From assembly GCA_013214945.1 (NCBI GenBank), contig JABSRT010000002.1, positions 124,001 to 188,000 on the forward strand: a stretch of 64,000 nucleotides of DNA. The letters are read 5' to 3'. Below are positions 33,645-43,977 of this stretch, piece by piece. The stretch comes from Gammaproteobacteria bacterium. GTDB taxonomy: Bacteria; Pseudomonadota; Gammaproteobacteria; Enterobacterales; Psychrobiaceae. The translations under genes and the position numbers were made by a program. The notes under the pieces were generated by a model. The model was not told the DNA's origin. It worked only from the letters and a program-made list of their open reading frames with translations, and did not search any database. The stretch's first letter is position 1; every line of letters starts with the position of its first letter.

Positions 33645-36539
33645 TTGAGTACTCAGACAGTTAAAAATAGTTGGTTTGGTCATTTACGAGACTTAGTGTG
33701 TATGGGGTCGACCACACTCACTGTGACACCTGATGGCATGCAGTGGTCAGATGCTAAAAACAGCAACACATTTATGTGGTCGCAATTAAAAAGTCCACCC
33801 ACTTTTACCATGGGCTGGTTGGGTAGCAAGCTGGTATTTATCGTCGACGGTAAAGAATATAGAAAATATTATCTCAGCTATAGCGCAAAACAGGCATTCG
33901 AATCAGCAACAGCTACGCAGTGGGTCAATGCTAATCAAAGCAGCCTAATAGAGTTTATTGGCAAGATCGAACGTTTAGTCAGCCGTCGTTATTTACGCCA
34001 GTCATACCTGCATTCAATTAAACAATCTGCTGCCAATGAATGCGAGCGCTGGTTACCTTGGGCCCAAACGACCGGTTTAAGTACTGAGTTACGAGGCGCG
34101 CTTAATAAGCTAATCACCATTGACCAGTGGCAGAGCCAATCGGTAAGCGATGTTCAAGCGGCTTATGTCCGTGAGCAACTCAATAATTATCAGCATTTCT
34201 TCGATACGGTTGAGGCTAATCCGTTAACCCAGAAACAACGTGAAGCTTGTGTTATCGACGATGATAACAATCTGTTACTTGCGGGGGCAGGAACCGGTAA
34301 AACAAGCGTAATGGTAGGGCGGGCAGGTTATTTACTTGCAAGCAACCAAGCTGCTCCTTGTGATATTTTATTATTGGCCTATGGTAAAAATGCGGCCAAG
34401 GAGATGGATCAGCGGATTAAAGACAAACTCGATAATGATCGGATTAAGGCAAGTACTTTTCATGGTTTAGGCATGAAAGTGATAAGTTCGGTTGAAGGCG
34501 TTAAACCGAGTTTATCGCCATGGGTTAATGATCCGAAAGCCAAAGATAAGTGGGTCCAAAACACCCTTGAATCTTTGATGACAGCGGCTGATTATCGGCA
34601 CAAGTTATTAGAGTATTTCGTTAAGTATTATTACGTCGAGAAAAGTGACTATGAATTTGAATCGATGGGGCACTATTTAGATTACTTGAGCGCTAACGAT
34701 ATTCGATCACTTAAAGGCGATTTAGTGAAGAGCTTTGGTGAACTGTACATTGCCAATTGGTTATTTAGCATGGGCATCGAATACCAATACGAAGCACGTT
34801 ATCAGCATAAAGTAAGTTGTTTAGACTTTATGCAATATCAGCCCGACTTTTATTTACCAGAATATGATATTTATATTGAATATTATGGTATTGATGAAGT
34901 AGGCAATACCGCGCCATATATTGATAAAGAACAATATCACGCGGCAATGCAGTGGAAGCGTAGTATTCATCAGCAGCATCAAACGACTCTAGTAGAGTTA
35001 TTCTACTATCAACATCGCGATGAAACCTTACTCGATATACTTGCGCAACAGCTAGCATCACTCGATGTAAAAAGTGTGCCGCTACCCGATGAGGCAATGT
35101 TAGCAACCTTAAATGAGTTAGGTCGAGTGACCGAACTAGCTAAGTTGTTTTCACAATTAATTGGCTTATATAAATCAGCCTGTTTAGATCAAAATGGCTT
35201 AGAAACAGCTATCGCTAATTCAGCCGATGCCAAGCAAACGAACAAAGCATTTGAGTTGTTACAACCCGTGTTAGAACGATACCAGACCTTATTAGTTAAG
35301 CATGATTATATTGATTTTGAAGACATGATTGCTAAAGCCTTAACCTATATTGAACAAGGCAAGTTCAGCTCACCATGGCGTTATATTATGGTTGATGAAT
35401 TTCAGGATATATCGGAACCTAGGGCTAGGCTTGTTCGTGCGTTACGAGATAGTAACGTCGGCTCATCGCTATTTTGTGTCGGCGATGATTGGCAGGCTAT
35501 TTATCGATTTAGTGGTGCCGATGTTGGATTAACCACCGGTTTTACCCAATATTTTGGACCAACGACCACGTCCGTTTTAGATAAAACCTTTCGCTTTAAT
35601 AATAGCATTGGCGATGTTTCCAGTAAGTTTGTGACCCAAAACCCGGTGCAGCTAACCAAAACGATTACCTCAGAAGCACAAATAAGCCAGCCTGCTGTTT
35701 CAATTGTTAGGTCCAATGCTGTTTCAATTGCAGACGCAAGCGCGTTACAGCAAGTGTTAGCGGCTATTTCTGACAAGGTGTCCGACAGCGCAACCGTTTA
35801 TTTATTAGCGCGCTTTTGGTTTCATTTACCGGACCAACAACAAGAACGGCAATTAAATAGCTTGTTTCCTAAGCTGAAAATTAAGGGTCTTTCTATTCAT
35901 ACCTCTAAAGGCAATGAAGCTGATTATGTCGTGTTAATGGGCATGGTTAAAGGTAAGCAAGGCTTCCCGTCAGCCAAGGTTACACCGCCCTTGTTAGATG
36001 CATTACTGCCAGCCGTTGAGGCCTATGCTTATGCTGAAGAGCGTCGTTTATTCTATGTTGCACTAACCAGAGCGCGTCATCGTGTTTATGTGTTGGCTGA
36101 TATGACGGTGTGTAGTGAATTTGTCACTGAGTTAATTGATAACGAATATGAGGTTGAGCTTGATGAATTTGCAACATCGTTTGTTCAACGCTTAATGAAA
36201 GAGATTAAATGTATGCGCTGCCGTAGCGGCTCGTTAGTCGAGCGGTTAAGTAAGTTTGGCGTTTTCTACTCGTGTTCTAATTATCCACGATGCAAACACA
36301 AAGAAAAGGGCTGCTCAAGCTGCGCTAGCCCGATGACCAGAGAGCAAGTGACTGGGTTTAAAGTGTGCTTGAGCGATCAATGTAATAATTTCACGCCCTT
36401 GTGTGATATTTGCGGCGGAGAAATGGCTTTGCGTAAGGGGCCCCGCGGTGAATTTTGGGGCTGTCGTAATTATCGCGCTAAAGAAAAACCAAGTTGTGGC
36501 CATACTAAACAGCGAGATGAAATAGTATTGCCTGTGTAG
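33645..36539 (+). CDS. Helicase IV-like SF1 helicase with inserted nuclease-like domain and zinc ribbons
   Basis: The 964-residue protein begins with the N-terminal domain of helicase IV (VTPDGMQWSD... WLGSKLVFIVDG), then the SF1 helicase motifs: Walker A AGAGTGKTS near residue 213, DEFQDIS and GDDWQAIYRFSGA, and YAEERRLFYVALTRARHR near the end. Between the halves, residues about 363-430 look like a PD-(D/E)xK nuclease: Glu366 in SFGELYIANWL, then QPDFYLPEYDIYIEYYG with Asp401 and Glu412. From about residue 855 three topoisomerase-type CxxC zinc ribbons follow. E. coli HelD (684) lacks both extras. Start is TTG 33645; the first internal ATG would cut conserved sequence. Likely role: DNA repair or recombination. 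Confidence 0.85.
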   Translation: MSTQTVKNSWFGHLRDLVCMGSTTLTVTPDGMQWSDAKNSNTFMWSQLKSPPTFTMGWLGSKLVFIVDGKEYRKYYLSYSAKQAFESATATQWVNANQSSLIEFIGKIERLVSRRYLRQSYLHSIKQSAANECERWLPWAQTTGLSTELRGALNKLITIDQWQSQSVSDVQAAYVREQLNNYQHFFDTVEANPLTQKQREACVIDDDNNLLLAGAGTGKTSVMVGRAGYLLASNQAAPCDILLLAYGKNAAKEMDQRIKDKLDNDRIKASTFHGLGMKVISSVEGVKPSLSPWVNDPKAKDKWVQNTLESLMTAADYRHKLLEYFVKYYYVEKSDYEFESMGHYLDYLSANDIRSLKGDLVKSFGELYIANWLFSMGIEYQYEARYQHKVSCLDFMQYQPDFYLPEYDIYIEYYGIDEVGNTAPYIDKEQYHAAMQWKRSIHQQHQTTLVELFYYQHRDETLLDILAQQLASLDVKSVPLPDEAMLATLNELGRVTELAKLFSQLIGLYKSACLDQNGLETAIANSADAKQTNKAFELLQPVLERYQTLLVKHDYIDFEDMIAKALTYIEQGKFSSPWRYIMVDEFQDISEPRARLVRALRDSNVGSSLFCVGDDWQAIYRFSGADVGLTTGFTQYFGPTTTSVLDKTFRFNNSIGDVSSKFVTQNPVQLTKTITSEAQISQPAVSIVRSNAVSIADASALQQVLAAISDKVSDSATVYLLARFWFHLPDQQQERQLNSLFPKLKIKGLSIHTSKGNEADYVVLMGMVKGKQGFPSAKVTPPLLDALLPAVEAYAYAEERRLFYVALTRARHRVYVLADMTVCSEFVTELIDNEYEVELDEFATSFVQRLMKEIKCMRCRSGSLVERLSKFGVFYSCSNYPRCKHKEKGCSSCASPMTREQVTGFKVCLSDQCNNFTPLCDICGGEMALRKGPRGEFWGCRNYRAKEKPSCGHTKQRDEIVLPV

Positions 36540-36614
36540 CGCTACAGCAGATGCATAACAAATACGATGTGCACGTTGTTACGACGTGCATAAATTTAAC
36601 GTTTTGATAGCCAC

Positions 36615-36648
36615 AAAAAAAGCCCAATCAACTTTCATTGATTGGGCT
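36615..36648 (-). terminator. Rho-independent terminator after fis
   Basis: AGCCCAATCA at 36621-36630 and TGATTGGGCT at 36639-36648 form a perfect ten-base stem; read leftward it ends in a run of T residues (36615-36621 on the plus strand is A). It closes the dusB-fis operon and may also stop the rightward helicase gene. Confidence 0.88.
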
Positions 36649-36676
36649 TTGCTTTGAACACGTTACTAAGCGTTGC

Positions 36677-36985
36677 TTAGTTCATGCCGTATTTTTTAAG
36701 CTTCTTACGTAAAGTACCACGGTTGATACCTAGTAAGTTTGCTGCGCGAGTCTGGTTGCCACGAGTAAACTGCATAGTTAGGTCAAGTAGTGGACGTTCC
36801 ATTTCACATAAAACCATTTCGTAAACTTCAGTTGGCTCTTCACCATCTAATTGAGCAAAAAAGTTACTTACCGCACGTTTTACTGAGTCACGTAGTAATT
36901 GTGGCTTAACGGTACCATTAGCAAGTTGAATAGGATCAATTGATAGTGGAGTTTCAGTGGTAGTTGTAGGAGTTTGATCAAACAT
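36677..36985 (-). CDS. fis: Nucleoid protein Fis
   Basis: The 102-residue protein ends with the Fis helix-turn-helix, [25 protein letters not shown], nearly identical to the E. coli C-terminus, and has the central [13 protein letters not shown]. It bends DNA and controls rRNA, tRNA and growth-phase genes. It follows dusB by 17 bases, the classic dusB-fis operon. The length is close to E. coli (98). Confidence 0.96.
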   Translation of the reverse strand: MFDQTPTTTTETPLSIDPIQLANGTVKPQLLRDSVKRAVSNFFAQLDGEEPTEVYEMVLCEMERPLLDLTMQFTRGNQTRAANLLGINRGTLRKKLKKYGMN

Positions 36986-37002
36986 GTAAATTTGCTCTTC
37001 TG

Positions 37003-37962
37003 TTAAATATTGTCGGTGAAAAATTTATCTAAGACGACAAGCTGCTCGCTTGCCGTTTCTATTTTAAATAACTCTTGACGTAAATCACTACGTCGCTCCT
37101 TGAGATACCAGCCAATGTGCTTTCGTGCTATTCGCACCCCTAAAAAATCACCATAAAACTGGTGAAGGGCTTGCACATGGTCAAGTAATGTCTCACGAAC
37201 TTCAGTAGTAGTAACTGGAGTAAGCTTGTTTCCTGTTGTTAAAAAATGATTAATCTGTTGGAACAACCAAGGGTTACCTTGAGCTCCTCGACCAATCATA
37301 ATAGCGTCGGCACCTGTGTAGTCTAAGACGTCACGGGCTTTTTCCGGGCTAGTAATATCGCCATTGGCAACCACAGGTATTGAAATCGCCTGTTTAATTG
37401 CTTTAATGGTGTCAAACTCAGCAAAACCTTTATACATACAAGCTTTGGTTCTGCCGTGTACTGCAAGGGATGCAATGCCAGCATCTTGTGCTAGCTGCGC
37501 AATAGCAATGCCATTACGATTATTGGTATCCCAACCAGTGCGAATTTTTAAGGTTACCGGTACATTTACGGCGTTAACCACGCTATCGAGAATCTCTTTA
37601 ACTAATTCTGGATATTGCAGTAAAGCTGATCCCGCTAACTTCTTATTGACCTTTTTAGCTGGACAACCCATATTAATATCGATTATCTGCGCGCCTTGTT
37701 CAACGTTGAACTGAGCAGCGAAAGCCATTTCCTGAGGATCCGAACCTGCAATCTGAACGCTACGAACACCCGCTTTATCGGTGTGGCTCATTCGCTGCAT
37801 TGATTTGCTGCTTTGCCATACCTTAGGGTTCGACGAACACATTTCAGAGACCGTCATGCCGGCGCCAAGTTTAAAACACAACTCGCGAAACGGTTTATCA
37901 GTAATTCCGGCCATTGGGGCTAAAATGAGCGGATTGGCTAATTGGTACTGACCAATCTTCAT
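37003..37962 (-). CDS. dusB: tRNA-dihydrouridine synthase B
   Basis: The 319-residue flavin enzyme reduces uridine 17 or related positions in tRNA. It carries the family start [21 protein letters not shown], the catalytic Cys100 in [16 protein letters not shown], and [10 protein letters not shown], with [11 protein letters not shown] near residue 225. It heads the dusB-fis operon; a 274-base region upstream presumably carries its promoter, which in relatives is strongly growth-rate controlled. Confidence 0.95.
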   Translation of the reverse strand: MKIGQYQLANPLILAPMAGITDKPFRELCFKLGAGMTVSEMCSSNPKVWQSSKSMQRMSHTDKAGVRSVQIAGSDPQEMAFAAQFNVEQGAQIIDINMGCPAKKVNKKLAGSALLQYPELVKEILDSVVNAVNVPVTLKIRTGWDTNNRNGIAIAQLAQDAGIASLAVHGRTKACMYKGFAEFDTIKAIKQAISIPVVANGDITSPEKARDVLDYTGADAIMIGRGAQGNPWLFQQINHFLTTGNKLTPVTTTEVRETLLDHVQALHQFYGDFLGVRIARKHIGWYLKERRSDLRQELFKIETASEQLVVLDKFFTDNI

Positions 37963-38236
37963 ACGGGTAACATCTCTACGTCTTCAGGGCTGCGTATACT
38001 ACGCATTTTTAATGGATTAAGAAAGCTCAATATTTAAACGAAAAGTAATTATTTATCTTGACAGTGAAAAAGTGTGATACCGATACAAAAAATAAGAAGT
38101 TTTAACCAGAGCTAGGCCTACTCTGGCATTGCTAACTGTCGTTATTGTTTATTATTGGTATCAAAATGGTGGTTTTTGTAATAGAAGTTAACACGATGTA
38201 ACGGACGATTGGCGCGGTAAAGCGCCAGTCGTATTA
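37963..38236. other. dusB-fis promoter region
   Basis: This 274-base gap between dusB and prmA (same strand) shows no gene. It should hold the dusB-fis promoter; I could not define its elements with confidence. Confidence 0.4.
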
Positions 38237-39118
38237 TTAGCGCTTTATGCCGTTTAAACGAATCCATTCGTCATGTTCGGTTGCCGGGGCCATGTCGAAC
38301 CACTGGCTGTAAACTTCTAATAATTTATCAGCTTGTGAGGGTAATAAGCCTGAAAGCGCTAGCGGGCCGCCAGATTTTACTAAGCCTTGCATTGCTGGCG
38401 CTAATTGTTCTAGCGGTCCGGCTAAGATGTTAGCAACCAGCACATCAGCTAAAATATTGTCTGGTTGATCTTGAGGTAGGTAAAGCTCAATTTTATCTTC
38501 CACGCCATTACGACGGGCATTTTCTTTACTGGCTAGAATTGCTTGTGGGTCGATGTCGATACCGATTACACGCTTCGCGCCTAATTTTAGTGCCGCAATG
38601 GCTAAAATCCCTGAGCCACAACCAAAATCGACAACAGTTTTATCGGTTAAGTCTAAACCGTCTAGCCAAGTTAAACATAGCGCGGTCGTTGGGTGAGTAC
38701 CGGTGCCAAACGCTAAACCAGGATCTAACATCACGTTCACGGCTTGTGGATCGGGTACGTCGCGCCAGCTTGGGCAAATCCACAAACGTTGGCCAAATTT
38801 CATTGGGTGGAAATTGTCCATCCATTCACGAACCCAGTCTTTATCTTCTAGTGGCTCAATTTTATGAGCAAAATCATTACCAAGTTCAGGCTGAGCACTT
38901 AAAAAATCGACCACGGCGATCATATCTTGCTCGCCTTCATAAAGCGCAACAATATCAGTATCGCCCCATAAACGTGTTTCACCCGGTAAAGGCTCAAACA
39001 CTGGGTTATCCTTGGCATCTAAGAAGGTGACAGATAAAGCACCGCTGTCGCTGAGAATATCACCAAGATGTTCGGCTGTTTTGTCGGTGGCGTTTAGTTT
39101 TAATTGGATCCAAGGCAT
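38237..39118 (-). CDS. prmA: Ribosomal protein L11 methyltransferase
   Basis: The 293-residue enzyme methylates L11 with S-adenosylmethionine. An N-terminal L11-recognition domain ([32 protein letters not shown] in order) is followed by the Rossmann methyltransferase with [19 protein letters not shown] and [21 protein letters not shown], then the NILAGPL motif IV. Length matches E. coli PrmA (293). It lies between accC and dusB, the usual gammaproteobacterial order. Confidence 0.96.
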   Translation of the reverse strand: MPWIQLKLNATDKTAEHLGDILSDSGALSVTFLDAKDNPVFEPLPGETRLWGDTDIVALYEGEQDMIAVVDFLSAQPELGNDFAHKIEPLEDKDWVREWMDNFHPMKFGQRLWICPSWRDVPDPQAVNVMLDPGLAFGTGTHPTTALCLTWLDGLDLTDKTVVDFGCGSGILAIAALKLGAKRVIGIDIDPQAILASKENARRNGVEDKIELYLPQDQPDNILADVLVANILAGPLEQLAPAMQGLVKSGGPLALSGLLPSQADKLLEVYSQWFDMAPATEHDEWIRLNGIKR

Positions 39119-39183
39119 CGGGTAATCCGTATGAGTCTGTAATAATGGCGCCGATTATAGCCTAACCGCCAATTAACGCCCAT

Positions 39184-39214
39184 AAAAAAACCAGCGTGAA
39201 CGCTGGTTTTTTTT
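39184..39214. terminator. Bidirectional terminator between accC and prmA
   Basis: ACCAGCG and CGCTGGT form a seven-base stem at 39190-39207 flanked by an A run and a T run. It lies right after the accC stop and ahead of prmA, on the same strand. Confidence 0.88.
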
Positions 39215-39234
39215 AAATTGCGAGCAAGCGCTAG

Positions 39235-40575
39235 TTACATACCTAATTTCTTTTCAAGGTAGTGAATGTTGGCGCCACCATTTTGAAAGTTTTCATCTTC
39301 CATAATGCTTTGCTGTAGCGGAGTATTGGTTTTAATACCTTCAACCACTAGTTCGCTCAAGGCATTACGCATTCTGGCAATGGCGATGCCACGGTTTTCA
39401 CCGTAAGTGATTAACTTACCGATCATTGAATCGTAATGAGGTGGAACTGTGTAACCGGCGTAGATGTGAGAATCCCAACGGATCCCTAAACCACCTGGCG
39501 CATGGAAACGCTTGATTTCACCTGGACTTGGAATGAAAGACACCGGATCCTCAGCATTAATACGACATTCAATCGCATGGCCACGAATTTTAACTTCATC
39601 TTGAGTAATAGATAACGGCTGACCAGCAGCGATCCGCAATTGCTCTTTGATTAAGTCAATACCAGTTACCATTTCAGTAACACAATGCTCAACTTGAATA
39701 CGGGTGTTCATTTCAATGAAATAGAACTCGCCGTTTTCATAAAGAAACTCAAAGGTGCCCGCACCACGGTAACCGATATCAACACAAGCCTTAGCACAGC
39801 GATCGCCAATGAAGCGGCGAATTTCTTCGGTAATGCCCGGTGCTGGTGCTTCTTCAACTACTTTTTGATGACGACGTTGCATTGAGCAATCGCGCTCGCC
39901 TAAATGGATCGCATGGCCTTGACCATCCGCTAAAACTTGAACTTCGATGTGACGAGGATTTTCAAGGAATTTTTCCATGTAAAGCTTGCCATTATTAAAA
40001 CAGGCAATGGCTTCGGCTTTGGTTAGCGCGATAGTTTCAATGAGTTCAGCTTCACTGCGAACTACGCGCATACCACGACCACCGCCGCCGCCAGAGGCTT
40101 TAACGATAATAGGGTAACCGATGCGTTTAGCGATTTTTTTATTAAGCGCTTCATCTTCGCCTAACACACCGTCAGAACCAGGTACTGTTGGTACGCCAGC
40201 TTTACGCATGGCTTCAATGGCAGAAACTTTATCACCCATCAGGCGAATAGTATCGGCTTTAGGGCCAATGAAAATAAAGCCTGATTGCTCAATTTGCTCT
40301 GCAAAGTCAGCATTTTCAGCTAAAAATCCGTAACCAGGGTGGATAGCAACAGCGCCAGTCACTTCGGCTGCACTGATAATAGCTGGGATGTTCAAATAGC
40401 TTTTGGCCGCAGGAGCTGGACCAATACATATTGTTTCGTCAGCCAACAGCACGTGTTTTAATTCACGATCGGCGGTTGAATGGATAGCAACAGTTTTAAT
40501 GCCCATTTCTTTACAGGCGCGCAAGATCCGTAATGCGATTTCGCCACGGTTAGCGATAACAATTTTATCTAACAT
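39235..40575 (-). CDS. accC: Acetyl-CoA carboxylase, biotin carboxylase subunit
   Basis: The 446-residue ATP-grasp enzyme carboxylates biotin on AccB. It shows [21 protein letters not shown] at the N-terminus, the glycine-rich ATP loop [14 protein letters not shown], the [23 protein letters not shown] region and [21 protein letters not shown] with the catalytic Arg. Length matches E. coli AccC (449). It is 12 bases after accB and ends the aroQ-accB-accC operon. Confidence 0.97.
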   Translation of the reverse strand: MLDKIVIANRGEIALRILRACKEMGIKTVAIHSTADRELKHVLLADETICIGPAPAAKSYLNIPAIISAAEVTGAVAIHPGYGFLAENADFAEQIEQSGFIFIGPKADTIRLMGDKVSAIEAMRKAGVPTVPGSDGVLGEDEALNKKIAKRIGYPIIVKASGGGGGRGMRVVRSEAELIETIALTKAEAIACFNNGKLYMEKFLENPRHIEVQVLADGQGHAIHLGERDCSMQRRHQKVVEEAPAPGITEEIRRFIGDRCAKACVDIGYRGAGTFEFLYENGEFYFIEMNTRIQVEHCVTEMVTGIDLIKEQLRIAAGQPLSITQDEVKIRGHAIECRINAEDPVSFIPSPGEIKRFHAPGGLGIRWDSHIYAGYTVPPHYDSMIGKLITYGENRGIAIARMRNALSELVVEGIKTNTPLQQSIMEDENFQNGGANIHYLEKKLGM

Positions 40576-40587
40576 GACAAATAGCCT

Positions 40588-41022
40588 TTATTCGATGATT
40601 ACTAGAACCTGATCAAACTCAACCGCTGCACCATCTTCAACTTCGATAGCAACAACAGTGCCGGCTTTGTCGGCTTCAATTTGATTCATCATTTTCATTG
40701 CTTCAACGATGCATAGAGTATCGCCAACTTTAACCTTACTGCCCACTTCAATAAATGGCTTAGCATCAGGTGATGCCGCGCGGTAGAAGCTACCAACCAT
40801 AGGTGATTTCACTTGATGTCCAGTAACAACGGCTGGCGCAGCTTCAGCAGCAACAGGAGCTGCAACAGGAGCGGCGACGGCAACTGGTGCAACAGCAACA
40901 GGCGCTGCTACAGGCGCAGCACGACTGATGCGTACAGACTCTTCACCTTCAGAAATCTCAAGTTCAGTGATACCTGACTCTTCAACTAGTTCGATCAATT
41001 TTTTTATTTTACGGATATCCAT
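40588..41022 (-). CDS. accB: Biotin carboxyl carrier protein
   Basis: The 144-residue protein has the N-terminal [23 protein letters not shown], an Ala/Pro/Val-rich flexible linker (residues about 35-66) and the C-terminal biotinyl domain with the target lysine in [13 protein letters not shown] (Lys110). It carries the carboxyl group for acetyl-CoA carboxylase. It lies between aroQ and accC. Confidence 0.97.
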   Translation of the reverse strand: MDIRKIKKLIELVEESGITELEISEGEESVRISRAAPVAAPVAVAPVAVAAPVAAPVAAEAAPAVVTGHQVKSPMVGSFYRAASPDAKPFIEVGSKVKVGDTLCIVEAMKMMNQIEADKAGTVVAIEVEDGAAVEFDQVLVIIE

Positions 41023-41036
41023 GATTTTTCTCTTTT

Positions 41037-41489
41037 TTATTCAGTGGGGGGCTGTGATAAGTGATTCACAGCCGCATGTAAGGCATATTCATAACCCGCA
41101 CCGCCTAAGCCACAAATAACTCCGATCGCGACATCGCTGAAGTACGAGTGGTGACGAAAAGCTTCACGTTTATGAACATTTGATAAATGAATTTCTATAA
41201 AAGGGATGTTAACGGCTAAAATAGCATCACGCAGCGCGACACTAGTATGAGTGAACGCTGCAGGGTTGATAATAATAAAGTCGGCATCGGTTTGATGAAT
41301 AGCATCAATTAACTCAAATTCGGCATTTGATTGAATATGGGTTAATGAAACATTCAGCTCCTGTGCTTGCTCTGTTAATTTGGTCACTATTTGTGCTAGT
41401 GTTTGCTGACCGTAGTGGCCAGGCTCACGACGCCCTAACATATTTAAGTTTGGACCATTCACCAATAAAATGCGTCTATTTTCGCTCAT
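41037..41489 (-). CDS. aroQ: Type II 3-dehydroquinate dehydratase
   Basis: The 150-residue enzyme makes 3-dehydroshikimate in the shikimate pathway. It has [17 protein letters not shown] with the catalytic Tyr, the segment [17 protein letters not shown], the active-site His in [27 protein letters not shown], and a usual length. It is the first gene of the aroQ-accB-accC operon. Confidence 0.96.
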   Translation of the reverse strand: MSENRRILLVNGPNLNMLGRREPGHYGQQTLAQIVTKLTEQAQELNVSLTHIQSNAEFELIDAIHQTDADFIIINPAAFTHTSVALRDAILAVNIPFIEIHLSNVHKREAFRHHSYFSDVAIGVICGLGGAGYEYALHAAVNHLSQPPTE

Positions 41490-41786
41490 CTCGCTGACAT
41501 CCTCTGAGTATATCTAACAACGTCTTAATAACTTTATTCTCTAGTGCAACTAAACTTAAAATTGCATGAAAATTGCAGATATTACTTTATCTAAGCACAG
41601 TATATACAATTGCTGTCTTTTAGCAGCAAAATACTGGTCTTATCACCTACGATGGTGTTTGAACTGAATATAAAGAGCAAGTGTCACTTTTTCTGATTTT
41701 AGTTCAAAAATACTTTTTTGTTTATTGGTAATAGGTCGATGTCCTGCCTCTCCAATTTACCCTGAATGAACTTTAACGTCATGGAG
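41490..41786. other. Promoter region of aroQ-accBC
   Basis: This 297-base gap carries no gene I can support. It should contain the leftward promoter of aroQ-accB-accC; the sensor kinase gene ends on the other side at 41787. No hairpin or repeated element was clear. Confidence 0.35.
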
Positions 41787-43130
41787 CTAATAATGTAGCT
41801 TGGGAAAGATGATGACAAATTTAGCGCCGAGCAGATCAGATTGTTCAATGTTTAATTGCGCTTGGTAGCTTTTTGCAATATCAACGACCACCGCCATGCC
41901 AATGCCTTGCCCTTGCTCTTGAGTGTCTAGCCGAGCGCCGCGCTGGATTATTTCTTTAGCTTCGACCTCGTCGAGGCCAACGCCATTATCTTCGACAATT
42001 AATTGTAATTGGTCTGCTTGCTCGACCACCGATACTTTGACCTCACCAGCACCGTATTTATAGGCATTGTCCATCAGGTTACCTAGCAGCTCCATTAAAT
42101 CACCTTGATCGCCCTGAAAATAACTGCTTTGCTTAATTCTTACTTCACACATCACCGCTTTGTCGCGATAGACTTTGTCGAGTGCATTTTTTATTTGCAG
42201 TACGTGATCAAGAATATTAACCCGGGTGATGCCAGTAACTTGCTGGGAAACAACGGCACGTTGCAGTTGGTATCGGACAATTTGATCCATCCGCTGGGTT
42301 TGTTGCCTGGTAATGTTAACCAGGTCACGACTATTGTCATGCGCGGCATTGCTGAGTACCGCCAAAGGTGTTTTTAGCGAGTGGGCTAAGTCACCTAGGC
42401 GTTGATGATAACGTTCGCGCTGTTTTCGTTCGCTATCGATCAAACGGTTGAGATTGCCGGTTAAACGGCTTAATTCATTGGGGTAATCATCGCTTAATGC
42501 CTCAATATATCCCTCTTCAATTTTCTTTAATTCAGTGGCTAAATGCTGTAATGGCTTTAGTCCACGACTGAGTAATAAATGCTGCGCGGCTAATAAGATC
42601 ACTGCTACGCCGCCGAGCCACAGCCATAAATCTTGTCGAAAGCTACTTAAAGATGATTGGTATGGCGCGTTATCTTCCATTACTACAAAGGTATATTGAT
42701 AATCTTTGCCGCCACTTTCTTCAATCGTGCCATAAGCGGCGACAAAGAGCTCTAGTCCACTGTGGCTGTTGTCGGTGCCAAATGAACGTTTGCCCGGCTT
42801 TTGTGGGTAGGCGGTAATTGGCGAGATATCTAACGCTGACTTTGAACGCCATAACTCGAGACCAGCGCGATCTAGTACATAACCATACAAACCAGAACTG
42901 ACCTGATTAAAACGTGGTTCTTGCTGGTAGACCGGAATGGTGAGGTATTTGCCTTGTTGTTCGGAATTAGAGATCAGGCTAATGATGTGTAACTGGAGTT
43001 TTTCTTGGCTGGCAGAACGAGCAGCGCGGCTAAAGGCTGAGTCCAATACCGCGGCGGTAATACTAAAAAACACCAGCAGTAACAGGCTAGCCATAATTAA
43101 TATTCTGGCGCGTAAAGAGTAGCGATTCAA
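41787..43130 (-). CDS. PhoQ-like sensor histidine kinase
   Basis: The 447-residue inner-membrane kinase has two membrane helices (about residues 9-30 and 168-188) around a periplasmic sensor region of some 135 residues, a HAMP-like linker, the phosphoacceptor box LGDLAHSLKTPLAVL (His250) and the ATP-binding N box MELLGNLMDNAYKYG plus GQGIGMAVVVDI. The arrangement resembles PhoQ, whose sensor detects Mg2+, peptides and acid; the signal here is not shown. It follows the response regulator by a 154-base gap with a hairpin, which is wider than usual. Confidence 0.85.
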   Translation of the reverse strand: MNRYSLRARILIMASLLLLVFFSITAAVLDSAFSRAARSASQEKLQLHIISLISNSEQQGKYLTIPVYQQEPRFNQVSSGLYGYVLDRAGLELWRSKSALDISPITAYPQKPGKRSFGTDNSHSGLELFVAAYGTIEESGGKDYQYTFVVMEDNAPYQSSLSSFRQDLWLWLGGVAVILLAAQHLLLSRGLKPLQHLATELKKIEEGYIEALSDDYPNELSRLTGNLNRLIDSERKQRERYHQRLGDLAHSLKTPLAVLSNAAHDNSRDLVNITRQQTQRMDQIVRYQLQRAVVSQQVTGITRVNILDHVLQIKNALDKVYRDKAVMCEVRIKQSSYFQGDQGDLMELLGNLMDNAYKYGAGEVKVSVVEQADQLQLIVEDNGVGLDEVEAKEIIQRGARLDTQEQGQGIGMAVVVDIAKSYQAQLNIEQSDLLGAKFVIIFPKLHY

Positions 43131-43224
43131 ACGGTAACCCTCATGAGTTCAATATTCATCGATAGGTCGATTGGAAATAACGGCATGGGTGCGCCACCTA
43201 TTCTTTATGCTTGTTTATAAGCAA

Positions 43225-43252
43225 AGTGTAACGACAAGGCCGCCGTTACACT
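43225..43252 (-). other. Hairpin between response regulator and sensor kinase
   Basis: AGTGTAACG and CGTTACACT form a perfect nine-base stem in the 154-base gap between the two genes. A second small stem, GCTTgtttatAAGC, lies at 43209-43222. No T run follows, so it may be an RNA-processing or attenuating element rather than a terminator. Confidence 0.5.
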
Positions 43253-43284
43253 AGGTGTTTTATTTATTTTAGGCGCGAGCTATG

Positions 43285-43968
43285 TTAGCCATTAGCTAGC
43301 GCTGGGTTGATCCGGTAGCCTCGTCCACGCAAGGTTTCAATCGGGATTAAGCTGCCGTCAGGGTCGAGTTTTTTTCGCAACCGACGAATGAACACTTCAA
43401 TGACGTTTGAATCTCGATCGTAATCTTGATCATAAATATGTTCGGTGAGTACTGTCTTTGAAACCACTTGATGCGGATGGGTCAGTAAGTATTCAATCAC
43501 CTTATACTCATAGGCGGTTAATTCAACGTCAACGCCGTTAAGTGAAACAGATTGCGCGTTTAAATCTAGGCAAATAGGGCCGAAATTTTGGGTTGCCGAC
43601 GCCATGCCGACACTGCGGCGCAATAATGCTTTGACGCGGGCTTGTAGTTCGTCCATTTCAAAAGGTTTGGTTAGGTAATCGTCGGCACCAGAGTCGAGCC
43701 CAAGTACTTTCTCTTGCCATTGGTCGCGCGCTGTTAAAATGATAATAGGAAAGTTTTTTTCCTGAGCCCGTAATTGTTTGATCACTTCAATGCCATCAAT
43801 TTTTGGCAACCCCAAATCAATAATGGCTAAATCGTAAGGATATTCAGTGCCCTGAAATAGACCGTCTTCACCGTCGACTGCCGTGTCTATTGCATAACCT
43901 TGCTTGGTTAAATTGCCCGACAATTGTTCTCGTAATAATGGCTCATCTTCAATGATTAAAATTCGCAT
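43285..43968 (-). CDS. PhoP-like response regulator (OmpR family)
   Basis: The 227-residue protein has a receiver domain with the acid pocket Glu7-Asp8, the phosphoacceptor Asp51 in IIDLGLPKIDG and the KPF lysine in DDYLTKPF, then an OmpR-type winged helix (VELTAYEYKVIEYLLTHPHQVVSK, DRDSNVIEVFIRRLRKKL). ARDQWQEKV resembles PhoP as I remember it. It lies between a PepSY-domain gene and the sensor kinase, all on the same strand. Confidence 0.87.
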   Translation of the reverse strand: MRILIIEDEPLLREQLSGNLTKQGYAIDTAVDGEDGLFQGTEYPYDLAIIDLGLPKIDGIEVIKQLRAQEKNFPIIILTARDQWQEKVLGLDSGADDYLTKPFEMDELQARVKALLRRSVGMASATQNFGPICLDLNAQSVSLNGVDVELTAYEYKVIEYLLTHPHQVVSKTVLTEHIYDQDYDRDSNVIEVFIRRLRKKLDPDGSLIPIETLRGRGYRINPALANG

Positions 43969-43977
43969 TTTATTCCC

